Made by a program: the position numbers and the translations under genes. The notes under the pieces were generated by a model that did no database searches, was not told where the DNA came from, and worked only from the letters and a program-made list of their open reading frames with translations. From CAVPGP01 sp963704025 (GTDB taxonomy: Bacteria > Actinomycetota > Thermoleophilia > Gaiellales > Gaiellaceae): DNA of 64,000 nucleotides. This document shows, piece by piece, positions 53,963 through 62,573 of the stretch; position 1 is the stretch's first letter; each line of letters opens with the position of its first letter. The stretch is taken from NCBI GenBank assembly GCA_963704025.1, contig CAVPGP010000001.1, positions 620,001 to 684,000 of the forward strand, given 5' to 3'.

Positions 53963-55870
53963 CTAAAGCCGATAGAGCGCGTAGCGCCGGTCCGCGTACA
54001 GCCGCTCGAGACGGCCGGCCGGGAAGGTGCGTGGAACGACGAGGTACTCGGCGCCGTACCGTCGCGGGATCGCGAGGTCCCGTGTGGCGAAGAACCTCAG
54101 CACGTCGGCCCGCCGTTTGTACGGCCGGTTCTTGCGCGTGTCGGCGACGTGCGCGACCGGGGCCGCCACGATGTAGACGGGAGCCTCGGCGGCGATCCGG
54201 TAGCCGTCCTGCGGCGCGGCGAACACCACGGCGCCCTTCGGGAGGCGGCTGCGCAGCGCGTGGACGAGCCCGGCGGGAAGCTGCTGCGCATCAGCAGGTT
54301 CGCGCGGGCTCCAGTGCGCGACCGCGTGCACCGCCACGGGAAGCACGAAGGCGGCCGCGGCCAGCGCGGCGACCGGGCCCGGATCGATTCGGAGGCCCCG
54401 CCGCAGGATCGCAGCGACCACGAGCGCAACCGTGCCGCCGACGAGTGCGATCCACGTGGCGAGCGCGGGCCCACCGTGCTCGAGCCCGTACTGGAAGTCG
54501 CCCGGCCAGAGCAGCTGCAGCACGATCCCCGCCACGAGCGCTGCGGGGACGAGCAGCGGGCCGAGAAATCGGGCGAGCACGGCAAGTCCGCCCGCGAATG
54601 CGAACGCGGTCGGAACGAAGCCGGCCGCGCGCCGGGACTGGGAGAGCGAGACGAGATCCGAGAACGGCACGAAGAGCGTGGGGACGAGCACCAGGGCGAG
54701 CACGGTGAGCGTCCCTCCGAGCACGAGCGCCGCCCAGCGCCGGGGTGCCGCCACGCCGGCGAGCGGGACGAGCACGAGCGCGGCGACCGCGATCGCCCCG
54801 CCGCGCCCCAGCGCCTCGGGAGCGAGGCGGTAACGGTCGAGCGACCAGATGTCCAGCTGCTCGCCGTAGTGGCGCAGCGCGCGCACCTTCTCCGCCGGGC
54901 CGGGATCGTGCGAGATCGTCTCGTTGACGATCGGCCGCAGCCAGAGCAGCACCGCCCCCGTGGGGACGAGCAGCGCGGCGAGTCCGACCGCCGAGGCACG
55001 AAGATCCCGTCTCGCCAGCAGCCAGCGGGCGGCCGCGAAGCCGACGAGCGGCAGGACGAGGAAGAGCGCATAGGTGGGATGGACGAGGGCGATCGCGAGC
55101 GACGCCGCCGCCAGCGCCCCGAGCGGCGCAGGCGAGATCCGGTCCAGCGCCGTGAAGAAGAGCGCGATCGCGGCCGGGACGAGCAGCTGCCTGGTCGCGG
55201 TGGGCGGCAACGCCAGCGACGTGTAGGCGCCGCCGTGCCCAGGAGCGAGCGCGATCAGCCCGACCTGCGCGACCAGCACCGCCGCTCCTCCCGCCGCAGT
55301 CCGGAAGACGGCCACCCCCGCCTCGTAGACGACCGCGAACGCAATCGGCGCGAGGACGCTCGCCTCGTGGCGGACTACCACGCCCGGGTCGAGTCCGGAC
55401 ACCTTCGCGACGAGCGCGAGGAAGCCGTGCCAGAGCGGGAATGCGTACCCGGGATGGAGGCCTCCGTCCTTGAACTCGTTGACCGTCGAGAGGTGGAGCC
55501 CGCCGAGCTCGTCGAGCTTGCGCACGCGCGCGAGATGGAAGAGCGCGTCGCCCGCGAGGGGCGGGGCGACGTGCCAGAGGAGGATCCCGAAGACGAGGCC
55601 GGCCAGCAGCACGGTCCCCTGGCCTCGCGGACGTCCGAGGTCGCGACGAGGACGTGCGACGACAGCCGCCACTGCCGCCAGGACCAGGACGGCGAACGCG
55701 AGCGTCAGGCTGCCGTGCACGGCGAAGACGGCGAGCAGCGCGACGAAGACGGTCCCCGTTCCCCACGCGACGGCGGCGGAGATCGTCTGCTGGCCGAGGG
55801 CGCGCGCGATCAACACGCCGGGCAACAGGACGACCGCCGTGGCGAGGAGGAGCCGCAGATAGTCGATCAA
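53963..55870 (-). CDS. Large GT-C-like polytopic membrane protein
   Basis: 635 residues in one frame. About twelve to thirteen hydrophobic helices fill residues 1-480; a long outer loop early in the protein has PPLAGDALFHLARVRKLDEL with Asp and His residues, then HPGYAFPLWHGFLALVAKVS. The C-terminal 110 residues (VFAAPQDGYRIAAEAPVYIV, RRYGAEYLVVPRTFPAGRLE) are soluble and resemble those of DUF6541/YfhO-like proteins. TTG 55870 forms TTGA with the GT2 stop. It may transfer sugar outside the membrane; the family is poorly characterised. Confidence 0.72.
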   Translation of the reverse strand: MIDYLRLLLATAVVLLPGVLIARALGQQTISAAVAWGTGTVFVALLAVFAVHGSLTLAFAVLVLAAVAAVVARPRRDLGRPRGQGTVLLAGLVFGILLWHVAPPLAGDALFHLARVRKLDELGGLHLSTVNEFKDGGLHPGYAFPLWHGFLALVAKVSGLDPGVVVRHEASVLAPIAFAVVYEAGVAVFRTAAGGAAVLVAQVGLIALAPGHGGAYTSLALPPTATRQLLVPAAIALFFTALDRISPAPLGALAAASLAIALVHPTYALFLVLPLVGFAAARWLLARRDLRASAVGLAALLVPTGAVLLWLRPIVNETISHDPGPAEKVRALRHYGEQLDIWSLDRYRLAPEALGRGGAIAVAALVLVPLAGVAAPRRWAALVLGGTLTVLALVLVPTLFVPFSDLVSLSQSRRAAGFVPTAFAFAGGLAVLARFLGPLLVPAALVAGIVLQLLWPGDFQYGLEHGGPALATWIALVGGTVALVVAAILRRGLRIDPGPVAALAAAAFVLPVAVHAVAHWSPREPADAQQLPAGLVHALRSRLPKGAVVFAAPQDGYRIAAEAPVYIVAAPVAHVADTRKNRPYKRRADVLRFFATRDLAIPRRYGAEYLVVPRTFPAGRLERLYADRRYALYRL

Positions 55871-56772
55871 AGCAGCGACCGAGCCGAGCCCGACGAGATC
55901 CAACGCGCAGCCTCGCGGTACTGCCGGCCGCGCTCGCCGCGGAAAACCAGCCCGCGCAGGCGAAGCGAGACGGCGAGCAGCCGGCGCGCCCGCTCGGCCT
56001 GACGCGGGCCGTAGTGCTTGGCGAAGAAGCGTAGGTGGCCGCGCAGGTTCTCCGTGTACAGCCGGCCGCCGTGCGAGGCGCCCCCGACGTGGACGGCCTC
56101 GGCGCCGGGGTAGAACAGCACCTGCCAACCGGCCTGGCGAAACCGATAGCACCAGTCGACCTCCTCGCTGAAAAGGAAGAAGTCCTCGTCGAAGAGGCCG
56201 ACGTCGTCGGTCGCGTCGCGGCGGACGAGCAGGACCGCGCCGTAGAGCCAGTCGGCCTCACGCAGCTCGTCGTGGTCGAAGTCGCCCGCGTAGAAGCTGT
56301 TCAGGAGGCGCGACCGCGGTGCGAGCTTGCGCAGGAAGAGGTACTCGGTCGCGAGCCGCCACAGGGTCGGAAAGCCGCGCACCGAGCGCTGCAGGGAGCC
56401 GTCCGGGTTCAGGAGCCGCGGCCCGACCACCGCGGCCTCCGGGTGAGCGTCGGCGAACTCGACGAGGCGCTCGACTCCGTCACGCAGGATCCAGGCGTCG
56501 GAGTTCAGGAGCAGGAAGTAGCGACCCGACGCGAGGCGCATGCCCACGTTGTTGCCGCCGCCCATGCCGCGGTTCTCCTGCTCGACCAGGCGGACGTCCG
56601 GGAAGCGCTCGCGGACGAAGTCGGCCGTGCCGTCCGTGGAGCCGTTGTCGACGACGATCGTCTCGTGTCCGCGGACGCTCTCGAGCGCGCGCTCGAGCCA
56701 GGGGAGCGAGTTGTGCGCCACGACGACGACGCCGACGTCGCCGTGCAGACTCTTTGCACTTTCGTCTCCCAC
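55867..56772 (-). CDS. Family 2 glycosyltransferase, rhamnosyltransferase-like
   Basis: 301 residues. VGVVVVAHNSLPWLERALES, TIVVDNGSTDGTADFVRERF, LVEQENRGMGGGNNVGMRLA, LLLNSDAWILRDG (donor motif) and FFLFSEEVDWCYRFRQAGWQ (acidic motif) are all present, in the WbbL-like order. GTG 56772 is supported by GGGGGAAG eight bases upstream; the in-frame extension through 58077 is a shadow of other genes. Probably adds rhamnose or a related deoxysugar, consistent with the RfbB-like dehydratase nearby. Confidence 0.87.
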   Translation of the reverse strand: MGDESAKSLHGDVGVVVVAHNSLPWLERALESVRGHETIVVDNGSTDGTADFVRERFPDVRLVEQENRGMGGGNNVGMRLASGRYFLLLNSDAWILRDGVERLVEFADAHPEAAVVGPRLLNPDGSLQRSVRGFPTLWRLATEYLFLRKLAPRSRLLNSFYAGDFDHDELREADWLYGAVLLVRRDATDDVGLFDEDFFLFSEEVDWCYRFRQAGWQVLFYPGAEAVHVGGASHGGRLYTENLRGHLRFFAKHYGPRQAERARRLLAVSLRLRGLVFRGERGRQYREAARWISSGSARSLL

Positions 56773-56789
56773 GCGTGCGACTTCCCCCG

Positions 56790-57782
56790 CTAGCGTCGTT
56801 TGCCTGCGGAGGCGACCGCGCCCGCCGGGCCGGCAGCACGGCGGGCCGCCTCCCAGCCGAGGATCACCAGCCCGGGAAGGGAGAGCCCGACCGTGACCAG
56901 GAAGAAGACGAACCCCGTCGCGAACGCCGCCTCCGGGCTCACCGACAGGTGGGTCAGGAACGAGACGAAGAACGACTCCCTGACCGCGAGCCCGTTGATC
57001 GTGAACGGCACGAGCATGACGAGGAACAGGAGGGGGCCCATGACGTAGTACGGCCTCGGCGACAGGTCGACCCCGACGGACTTGCCCGCGAGCCAGATCG
57101 CGAGCACGCGCACGGCCTGGATCGCCACCGTCAATACGAAGACGCCGACGAGCAGCCCAACGTGATCGCGATAGCCGTGGATGCCCTCGTAGACCGCCCG
57201 TGAGGGACGCTCGATCCGGAGCGCCCGCAGGAGCGGGACCGACCGTGCCAGGAGCGGTCGTGCCCAGCGGGCGAAGAGCACGACGGCGAGCACGATCGTC
57301 GCCAACACGAAGCCGAGCTCGAGCCAGAGGTAGGCGCCGACGTCGTAGTGCCCGATGGCGAGGAGGAAGCCGACGGCCGCGAGCGTCAACGTCGCGGCGC
57401 CGCCCAGCGCCCGCTCGAGCAGCACCGTACCGGCGATCAGGCCTCCCTTGTTCGGATGGCGGCGCGACGTCTCGAAGATCCGGAGCCCGTCGCCGCCGAC
57501 GGAGGTCGGGAGGACCTGCCCCGCGGTGTAGGCGGTGAAGTACGCCCGCGTCAGCCAGCGGAGGCGCTCGTGCGTGCCCTTCGCGGCGAGGAGGAGCTGC
57601 CACCGCCACGCCATCGGCAGGACGGTCACCACCATGATCGCCAGCGACAGCGCGAGGTAGCTCAGCTTGGCGCTCAGGATCACGTCCAGCGCCTCGCCCA
57701 CGTTGATCTGCCAGAGGATGTAGGCCGTGCAGAGCCCGGTGACGACGAGCGTCAGCGGAATCCGGAACAGCTTCCGCCTCAT
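56790..57782 (-). CDS. LPG-synthase-TM (UPF0104/AglD-like) membrane protein
   Basis: 330 residues with about eight helices. The N-terminus has KLFRIPLTLVVTGLCTAYIL, and LPMAWRWQLLLAAKG, VLPTSVGGDGLRIFETSRR, LIAGTVLLERALGG and PFTINGLAVRESFFVSFLTH match the flippase-like domain of lysylphosphatidylglycerol synthases and AglD-type proteins. Such proteins are often found beside GT2 genes and may move lipid-linked sugars or regulate them. ATG 57782 is in an ATGA overlap with the aminotransferase gene. Confidence 0.83.
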   Translation of the reverse strand: MRRKLFRIPLTLVVTGLCTAYILWQINVGEALDVILSAKLSYLALSLAIMVVTVLPMAWRWQLLLAAKGTHERLRWLTRAYFTAYTAGQVLPTSVGGDGLRIFETSRRHPNKGGLIAGTVLLERALGGAATLTLAAVGFLLAIGHYDVGAYLWLELGFVLATIVLAVVLFARWARPLLARSVPLLRALRIERPSRAVYEGIHGYRDHVGLLVGVFVLTVAIQAVRVLAIWLAGKSVGVDLSPRPYYVMGPLLFLVMLVPFTINGLAVRESFFVSFLTHLSVSPEAAFATGFVFFLVTVGLSLPGLVILGWEAARRAAGPAGAVASAGKRR

Positions 57783-58912
57783 GCGGAGAAGCGCTCGTGC
57801 ACGCGGCGAAGCGCCTCGATCGCGTCCGCGACGTCGCCGTCCGCGTGCGCAGGCGAGAGCGGCAGCGACAGCACCTCCGAGCCGGCGCGCTCCGCGACGG
57901 GGAGCGGGACCTGCTGCGGAAGCAGCTCGCGGTACGCCGACAGCGTGTGCACAGGCAGGAAGTGGATCGACGTGCCGACGTTCTCCTCGGCGAGCGCCCG
58001 CTGGTACTCGTCCCGGGTCGCTCCTGCGCGTTCCGGATCGATGCGGACCACGTAGAGGTGCAGCGCGTGCACGTCACGCCCGTCCCGCGTCAGCGGCTCG
58101 ATCCCGCCGAGCTCCGCCACGGCGGCGTCGTAGCGGCCGACGTGACGGCGGCGGATCTCCGCATGGGTCTCGATCTTGTCCAGCTGGACGAGGGCGATCG
58201 CGGCGAGAACGTCCGAGAGATTCGCCTTGTAGCCGGGCACTGCGATGTCGTAGAGCGAGCCGTCCCCGCGGCGCATCAGGCGCAGCTCCTGGACGGCCGC
58301 GGCCACGTCGTCGCGATTCGTGGCGATCAGCCCGCCCTCGCCCGCGGCGACGTTCTTCGTCGCGTAGAGCGAGAAGCAGGTCGCGTCCGAGATGGAGCCG
58401 ATCTTCCGGCCGCGGTAGACGCTCTCGAAGGCGTGCGCTGCGTCCTCCACGATCGGGAGCCCGAGCTCCAGCAGCGGCTCAAGGTCGCACGGCTGGCCGG
58501 CGAGGTGCACGGGGCAGATCGCCTTCGTCTTCGGGCCAACGAGCTCGCGGACACGGTCGGGATCGATGTTCAGGTCCGCGTCGCGGACGTCGGCGAACAC
58601 GGGCGTCGCGCCTGCGTGGACGATCACGTTCGCCGTCGCAGGCCAGGTGATCGGCGACGTGATCACCTCGTCGCCCGGGCCGATCCCGAGCGCCAGCACG
58701 GAGAGGTGCAGCGCGGCGGTCCCGGACGCGACCGCCAGGACGTGCTTCGCCTCGAGGTACTCGGCAGCCCGCTGCTCGAGCTCGGCGGAGCGCGGTCCGG
58801 TCGTCAGCCAGCCGGAGCGGAGCGTCTCCGCAACGGCGGCGATCTCCTCCTCGCCGACTGCGGGCGGCTGGAAGGAGAGGAAGGTGTCACGACGAGATGA
58901 GAGCCTCTGCAT
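57779..58912 (-). CDS. DegT/DnrJ/EryC1/StrS sugar aminotransferase
   Basis: 377 residues. LRSGWLTTGPRSAELEQRAA, VASGTAALHLSVLALGIGPG, DEVITSPITWPATANVIVHA, GLPIVEDAAHAFESVYRGRK and FSLYATKNVAAGEGGLIATN place the PLP lysine at Lys186, and a C-terminal PGYKANLSDVLAAIALVQLD follows. The ITWPATAN stretch is typical of UDP-4-keto-amino sugar aminotransferases (ArnB/PseC-like). Acts on a keto sugar, perhaps the product of the RfbB-like dehydratase. ATG 58912 overlaps the ATP-grasp end by 26 bases. Confidence 0.88.
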   Translation of the reverse strand: MQRLSSRRDTFLSFQPPAVGEEEIAAVAETLRSGWLTTGPRSAELEQRAAEYLEAKHVLAVASGTAALHLSVLALGIGPGDEVITSPITWPATANVIVHAGATPVFADVRDADLNIDPDRVRELVGPKTKAICPVHLAGQPCDLEPLLELGLPIVEDAAHAFESVYRGRKIGSISDATCFSLYATKNVAAGEGGLIATNRDDVAAAVQELRLMRRGDGSLYDIAVPGYKANLSDVLAAIALVQLDKIETHAEIRRRHVGRYDAAVAELGGIEPLTRDGRDVHALHLYVVRIDPERAGATRDEYQRALAEENVGTSIHFLPVHTLSAYRELLPQQVPLPVAERAGSEVLSLPLSPAHADGDVADAIEALRRVHERFSA

Positions 58913-60098
58913 CTGCGGTCACGAAGCGTATGCGGTCCGCCGCCCGGGCGGCCCGAGCGAGCGCGTCGTCACGGTCCTCGCCGCTCGCCAGCACGGCGCC
59001 GGCGCGGTCCGCGCCACGCCGCAGCGGAACGAAGACGTGCCCCGGCTCGCGGTAGATGCGCACGTCGAGCACGCCCTCGCCCGCCAACGCGTCCTCGACG
59101 CCCTCGATCGCCTCCAGCACCCCGGGCGGCGGGACGAGAAACGAGACGCACGCACCGCCGACCTGCGGCTCCGGCCGGGGCGGCTCCAGCGGCTCGCCAA
59201 GCGCGACGGCCAGCGCGAGCCGGTTTGGATCGACGCCCAGCGCCACGCGTCCGAGCTCGGCGTCGTGGCCCCCGCCGAGGCGGGCGGCGACCTCCACCAC
59301 CTGCGGCCCGTCCGGTCCGATCCGCAGCTGCGTGTAGCTCGGCCCGTTCTCGATCCCGAGCGCCTCGACGGCTCGCTGCGCGACCTCTTCGGCGGCGTCC
59401 GCGTCGCGCGACGGCCACGCGTGCGCGAGCGCGACGCCGAACGCCGGAGGCTCGGCGACGAGCCGATCCGTCACGGTCAGCGGCACGAACTGCCCGGCGA
59501 CCGAGAATCCGTTGACGGTCACCTCCGGCCCCGGGACGAGCTCCTCGACCAGGCAGAGGCCGCTCCGCGCAGCCGAGCGGGCGCGCTCGATCGCCTCCGG
59601 GAGCTCTTCGGGCGTCCGCACGAGCGTCAGCCCTTTCTGACCCTGCCGGTCGGGCGCCTTGACGACGCACGGGAAGCCCAGCTCGTGGTCGGGCTCGGTG
59701 ACGAGCCTCCAGCGCGGCTGCGGCACCCCCGCGTCGGCCAGACGCTCACGCTGTCGCAGCTTCGAGGTCGCAAGCACCGCGGTCTCCGGCGAGATCGGGT
59801 GCGGCAGCGCCAGCCGGTCGGCCACACGCGCGGCGATGGCGACGGGCCAGTCGATCCCGGGGGCGATCAACCCCTGCACGCGCTCGGCGTCGGCAAGGCG
59901 CTCGATCCCCACCTCGTCCTCGGTCGAGACGATCGCTCGCCGGTCGGCGAACCGGAACCCGGGCGCCGCCGGATCCCGGTCGCAGGCGATCACGAAGAGC
60001 CCATGCTCGCGCGCCGCCTGCAGCAGGCCGAGCTGAGCCGGCCCCGCCCCTAGGACGAGTAGACGCTTTGGTTCCGAGACAGGATCCCCCGCCACCAC
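58887..60098 (-). CDS. ATP-grasp ligase of the polysaccharide locus
   Basis: 403 residues. KRLLVLGAGPAQLGLLQAAR is the N-terminal lobe, FPCVVKAPDRQGQKGLTLVR the ATP-binding loop with Lys, CLVEELVPGPEVTVNGFSVA the adenine region, and VVEVAARLGGGHDAE the metal-binding acidic/His region. This fits carboxylate-amine ligases of the carbamoyl-phosphate-synthase large-subunit-like family. The likely role is attaching an amino acid or similar amine to a sugar carboxylate or amino group, inferred from the adjacent aminotransferase. GTG 60098 (or 60095) overlaps the dehydratase end by 49 bases. Confidence 0.8.
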   Translation of the reverse strand: MVAGDPVSEPKRLLVLGAGPAQLGLLQAAREHGLFVIACDRDPAAPGFRFADRRAIVSTEDEVGIERLADAERVQGLIAPGIDWPVAIAARVADRLALPHPISPETAVLATSKLRQRERLADAGVPQPRWRLVTEPDHELGFPCVVKAPDRQGQKGLTLVRTPEELPEAIERARSAARSGLCLVEELVPGPEVTVNGFSVAGQFVPLTVTDRLVAEPPAFGVALAHAWPSRDADAAEEVAQRAVEALGIENGPSYTQLRIGPDGPQVVEVAARLGGGHDAELGRVALGVDPNRLALAVALGEPLEPPRPEPQVGGACVSFLVPPPGVLEAIEGVEDALAGEGVLDVRIYREPGHVFVPLRRGADRAGAVLASGEDRDDALARAARAADRIRFVTADAEALISS

Positions 60099-61045
60099 GC
60101 CTCATTGTCGCGGTACCACGCGACGGTGCGCTCGAGTCCGTCGGCGAACGAGGTGCGGGCGCGCCAGCCGAGCAGGAGCTCCGCCTTGTCGACGGTGCCG
60201 ATGTGGCGGTCGACCTGACCGGGCCGCTCCGGCACGTGCGTCCTCAGCTCGCGAGGCTTGCCCATCACGTCGAGCACGAGATCCGCGATCTCCGAGACCG
60301 AGATGTCGACTCCTGTCGCGACGTTGAACACCTCGCCCGCGATCGTGTCGATGTCGGCGGCGATCACCGCCTCGATCGCCTCGGCGTCGTCGTCCACGTA
60401 CAGCCAGTCGCGCGAGGCGTGGCCGTCGCCGTGGACGGTCAGCGGCTCGTCCGACAGCGCCTGCGTGACGAAGCGCGGGATCACCTTCTCCGGGTGCTGG
60501 CGCGGCCCGTAGTTGTTGAACGGCCGCACGATCACGATCGGGAGCCCGTACGTGACCCAGTAGGAGTAGGCGAGCCGATCGGCCCCGGCCTTCGTCGCCG
60601 CGTACGGCGAGCGCGGGTTCAGGGGATGCTCCTCGCTCATCGGCGCCGTCTCCGCCGTCCCGTAGACCTCGCTCGACGAGATCAGGATGAAGCGCTCGAC
60701 CGGCGTGTCGCGGATCGCGTCGAGGAGGATCTGGGTCCCCTCGACGTTCGTCGTCACGAACTCCGATGCCCCCTCGGCGATCGACTTCTCGACGTGCGAC
60801 TCGGCCGCAGCGTTGACGATCACGTCCACCTCGGCGACGACCTGGCGCACGAGCTCGCTGTCGCGGATGTCGCCGTGGACGAACGCGAGCCGCTCGTGCG
60901 ACATCACGTCCGCGAGGTTCTCGACGTTCCCTGCGTAGGTCAGCGCGTCGAGCGTCACCACCTCGTACGGAGTCGCCGCCAGCAGGTGCCGGATGAAGTT
61001 CGACGAGATGAAGCCGGCGCCGCCGGTGACGAGAACGCGTTTCAA
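60050..61045 (-). CDS. rfbB: dTDP-glucose 4,6-dehydratase-like SDR
   Basis: 331 residues. KRVLVTGGAGFISSNFIRHL is the NAD loop (Ile-Ser for the usual Ile-Gly), ESHVEKSIAEGASEFVTTNV is the RfbB segment (usual His-Val-Asp-x-Ser), SSSEVYGTAE holds the catalytic Ser region, SPYAATKAGADRLAYSYW gives Tyr-x3-Lys, and RPFNNYGPRQHPEKVIPRFV is typical. Makes dTDP- (or UDP-) 4-keto-6-deoxyglucose. The start is TTG 61045 in a TTGA overlap. Glu replaces the usual Asp in the HVDxS motif, so a UDP-sugar relative cannot be ruled out. Confidence 0.82.
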   Translation of the reverse strand: MKRVLVTGGAGFISSNFIRHLLAATPYEVVTLDALTYAGNVENLADVMSHERLAFVHGDIRDSELVRQVVAEVDVIVNAAAESHVEKSIAEGASEFVTTNVEGTQILLDAIRDTPVERFILISSSEVYGTAETAPMSEEHPLNPRSPYAATKAGADRLAYSYWVTYGLPIVIVRPFNNYGPRQHPEKVIPRFVTQALSDEPLTVHGDGHASRDWLYVDDDAEAIEAVIAADIDTIAGEVFNVATGVDISVSEIADLVLDVMGKPRELRTHVPERPGQVDRHIGTVDKAELLLGWRARTSFADGLERTVAWYRDNEAWWRGILSRNQSVYSS

Positions 61046-61959
61046 AGCTCCCTTTCGATCGTGTAGAGAGGCCGCCCTTCGACCTGGCGCTGAATTCTGC
61101 CCAAGTACTCGCCGACGAGCGCGAGGATGAATCCCTGCAGGCCGAGCACGAAGAGGACGAGCACGCCGCCGAAGAGCGGGCCCGGGAAGTTGCCCTCCGT
61201 GATCCAGAAGACGACGCCGTAGATCCCGAGAGCCGTCGCGACGAGGGAGCAGACGACCCCGAGCGCGACGCCGATCCACTGGATCGGCTCCGGCCAGAAG
61301 CCGGCGAGGACGTGGAGCGCGAGCCGCGTCAGCCGCAGCGGCGAGTAGCGCGACGCGCCGGCGCGGGCGGCGTGGCCCACGTCCACCTCCGTCACGCTCG
61401 CCCCGCCGGAGAGCACCAGCGCCTTGGTGAACTTCTGGCGGCCGATCGACCCGAGCATGGGCACGACGACGCTGCGGCGGTAGGCGTTGAACGCACAGCC
61501 GAAGTCGGAGATCGGCACACCCGTGAAGCGGCGCAGCATGCCGTTGATCAGCCGCGACGGCAGCGTCCGGCCCCACGAGTCCCGCCGGGCCGCTCGCCTG
61601 CCGCTCGCGACGTCGACGCCCGTGTCCAGCGCGGCGAGCAGCTTCGGGATGTCCTCCGGCTCGTTCTGCAGGTCGCCGTCCATCGTCACGATCACGTCGC
61701 CCCGCGCGCGCGAGAGCCCTGCGTGCATGGCGGGGTGCTGGCCGAAGTTCCGCCGGAAGCGCACGGCCCGCACTCGCGGATCGGCCGCGTGCAGCCGTTC
61801 CAGCGTCGCGAACGTCCGGTCGGTGGAGCCGTCGTCCACGAAGACGAGCTCGAACCGCCGCCCGTCGAGCGACTCGACCGTCCGCCGGTAGAGCTCGTCG
61901 ACCGAGCCCTCCTCGTTCAGAAGCGTGACGACGACGGACAGCTCGGGCTTTTGCTCCAT
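61042..61959 (-). CDS. Family 2 glycosyltransferase with two C-terminal helices (ArnC/GtrB-like)
   Basis: 305 residues. LSVVVTLLNEEGSVDELYRR, ELVFVDDGSTDRTFATLERL, VRFRRNFGQHPAMHAGLSRA and VIVTMDGDLQNEPEDIPKLL (DxD-type) form the catalytic domain; FGCAFNAYRRSVVVP is typical. Two helices follow at about 225-250 and 260-285, and the end LVGEYLGRIQRQVEGRPLYT matches ArnC/GtrB. Transfers a sugar to undecaprenyl phosphate for GT-C enzymes. ATG 61959 is preferred; GTG 61986 would overlap the divergent promoter. Confidence 0.9.
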   Translation of the reverse strand: MEQKPELSVVVTLLNEEGSVDELYRRTVESLDGRRFELVFVDDGSTDRTFATLERLHAADPRVRAVRFRRNFGQHPAMHAGLSRARGDVIVTMDGDLQNEPEDIPKLLAALDTGVDVASGRRAARRDSWGRTLPSRLINGMLRRFTGVPISDFGCAFNAYRRSVVVPMLGSIGRQKFTKALVLSGGASVTEVDVGHAARAGASRYSPLRLTRLALHVLAGFWPEPIQWIGVALGVVCSLVATALGIYGVVFWITEGNFPGPLFGGVLVLFVLGLQGFILALVGEYLGRIQRQVEGRPLYTIEREL

Positions 61960-61987
61960 TTGCAGGCCGAAAACTACACTTGCCACG
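61951..61987 (+). promoter_or_regulatory. Leaderless promoter of the DUF402/MFS operon
   Basis: TTGCTC at 61951-61956, an 18-base spacer, and TACACT at 61975-61980, followed by 7 bases and ATG 61988. Transcription should start at the A of the start codon. The only promoter in the window where a plausible -35 is also visible. Confidence 0.55.
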
Positions 61988-62573
61988 ATGCGGCCAGGCG
62001 ATGTCGTCCTCCTGCGCAGCGTCTACCGTGGCCGCGTCCGGTGGACGTTCCCCCATCACCTCGTCGAGGACGACGGCACCACGGTCGCGCTCTACTGCGG
62101 ACCGGGCGCGCAGGGGAAGTGGATGCGGCGTGACCGCAACGGCGCGTACCTGGAGCGCTGGGCTGCAGGGCGACGACCCGTCCGACAAGGTCTGGGAGTG
62201 GACGCACGTGCTCCGTCTCGGCCGGCGCGACCGTCCGCATTCGCTCGATCTCTTCTGGGACGAGTCGTGGAGCTTTCTCTGCTGGTACGTGAACCTGCAG
62301 GCGCCGCTGATGGAGTCGGCCCTCGGCTTCGACACCACCGACTGGGCCCTCGACGTCGTGATCGAGCCCGACGGCAGCTGGTCGTGGAAGGACGAGGACG
62401 ACTTCGAGCAGGCGCAGCGCCTGGGCGTGTTCGCCGACGGCGAGGCGGCGGCCGTCCGCGCGGAGGGAGCGCGCGTGGTCGCGGAGCGTCCGTGGCCGAC
62501 AGGCCGGGAGAGCTGGCGCCCGCCCGCGGAGTGGGCTCCGCCGGAGCTGCCGGCAGGCTGGGACGTTGTCTGA
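61988..62573 (+). CDS. DUF402 protein, copy 1, one frame break
   Basis: About 194 residues. The frame changes once near 62158 (one extra G in a run), after which SLDLFWDESWSFLCWYVNLQ, LGFDTTDWALDVVIEPDGSW and SWKDEDDFEQAQRLGVF follow to the stop. WYVNL, D-x4-LD, EPDG and KDEDDF are the DUF402 (FomD-like) metal-binding positions. Known members hydrolyse nucleoside di- or triphosphates or a nucleotidylated antibiotic intermediate; the substrate here is unknown. Its last codons (GWDVV) contain the TTG start of copy 2. Confidence 0.8.

Noticed and set aside
58887..60098. Assigning the ATP-grasp protein to purine or carbamoyl-phosphate synthesis
   Set aside because: It lacks the extra domains of CarB, PurK and PurD, and its overlaps with sugar genes on both sides argue for a role in the polysaccharide pathway.
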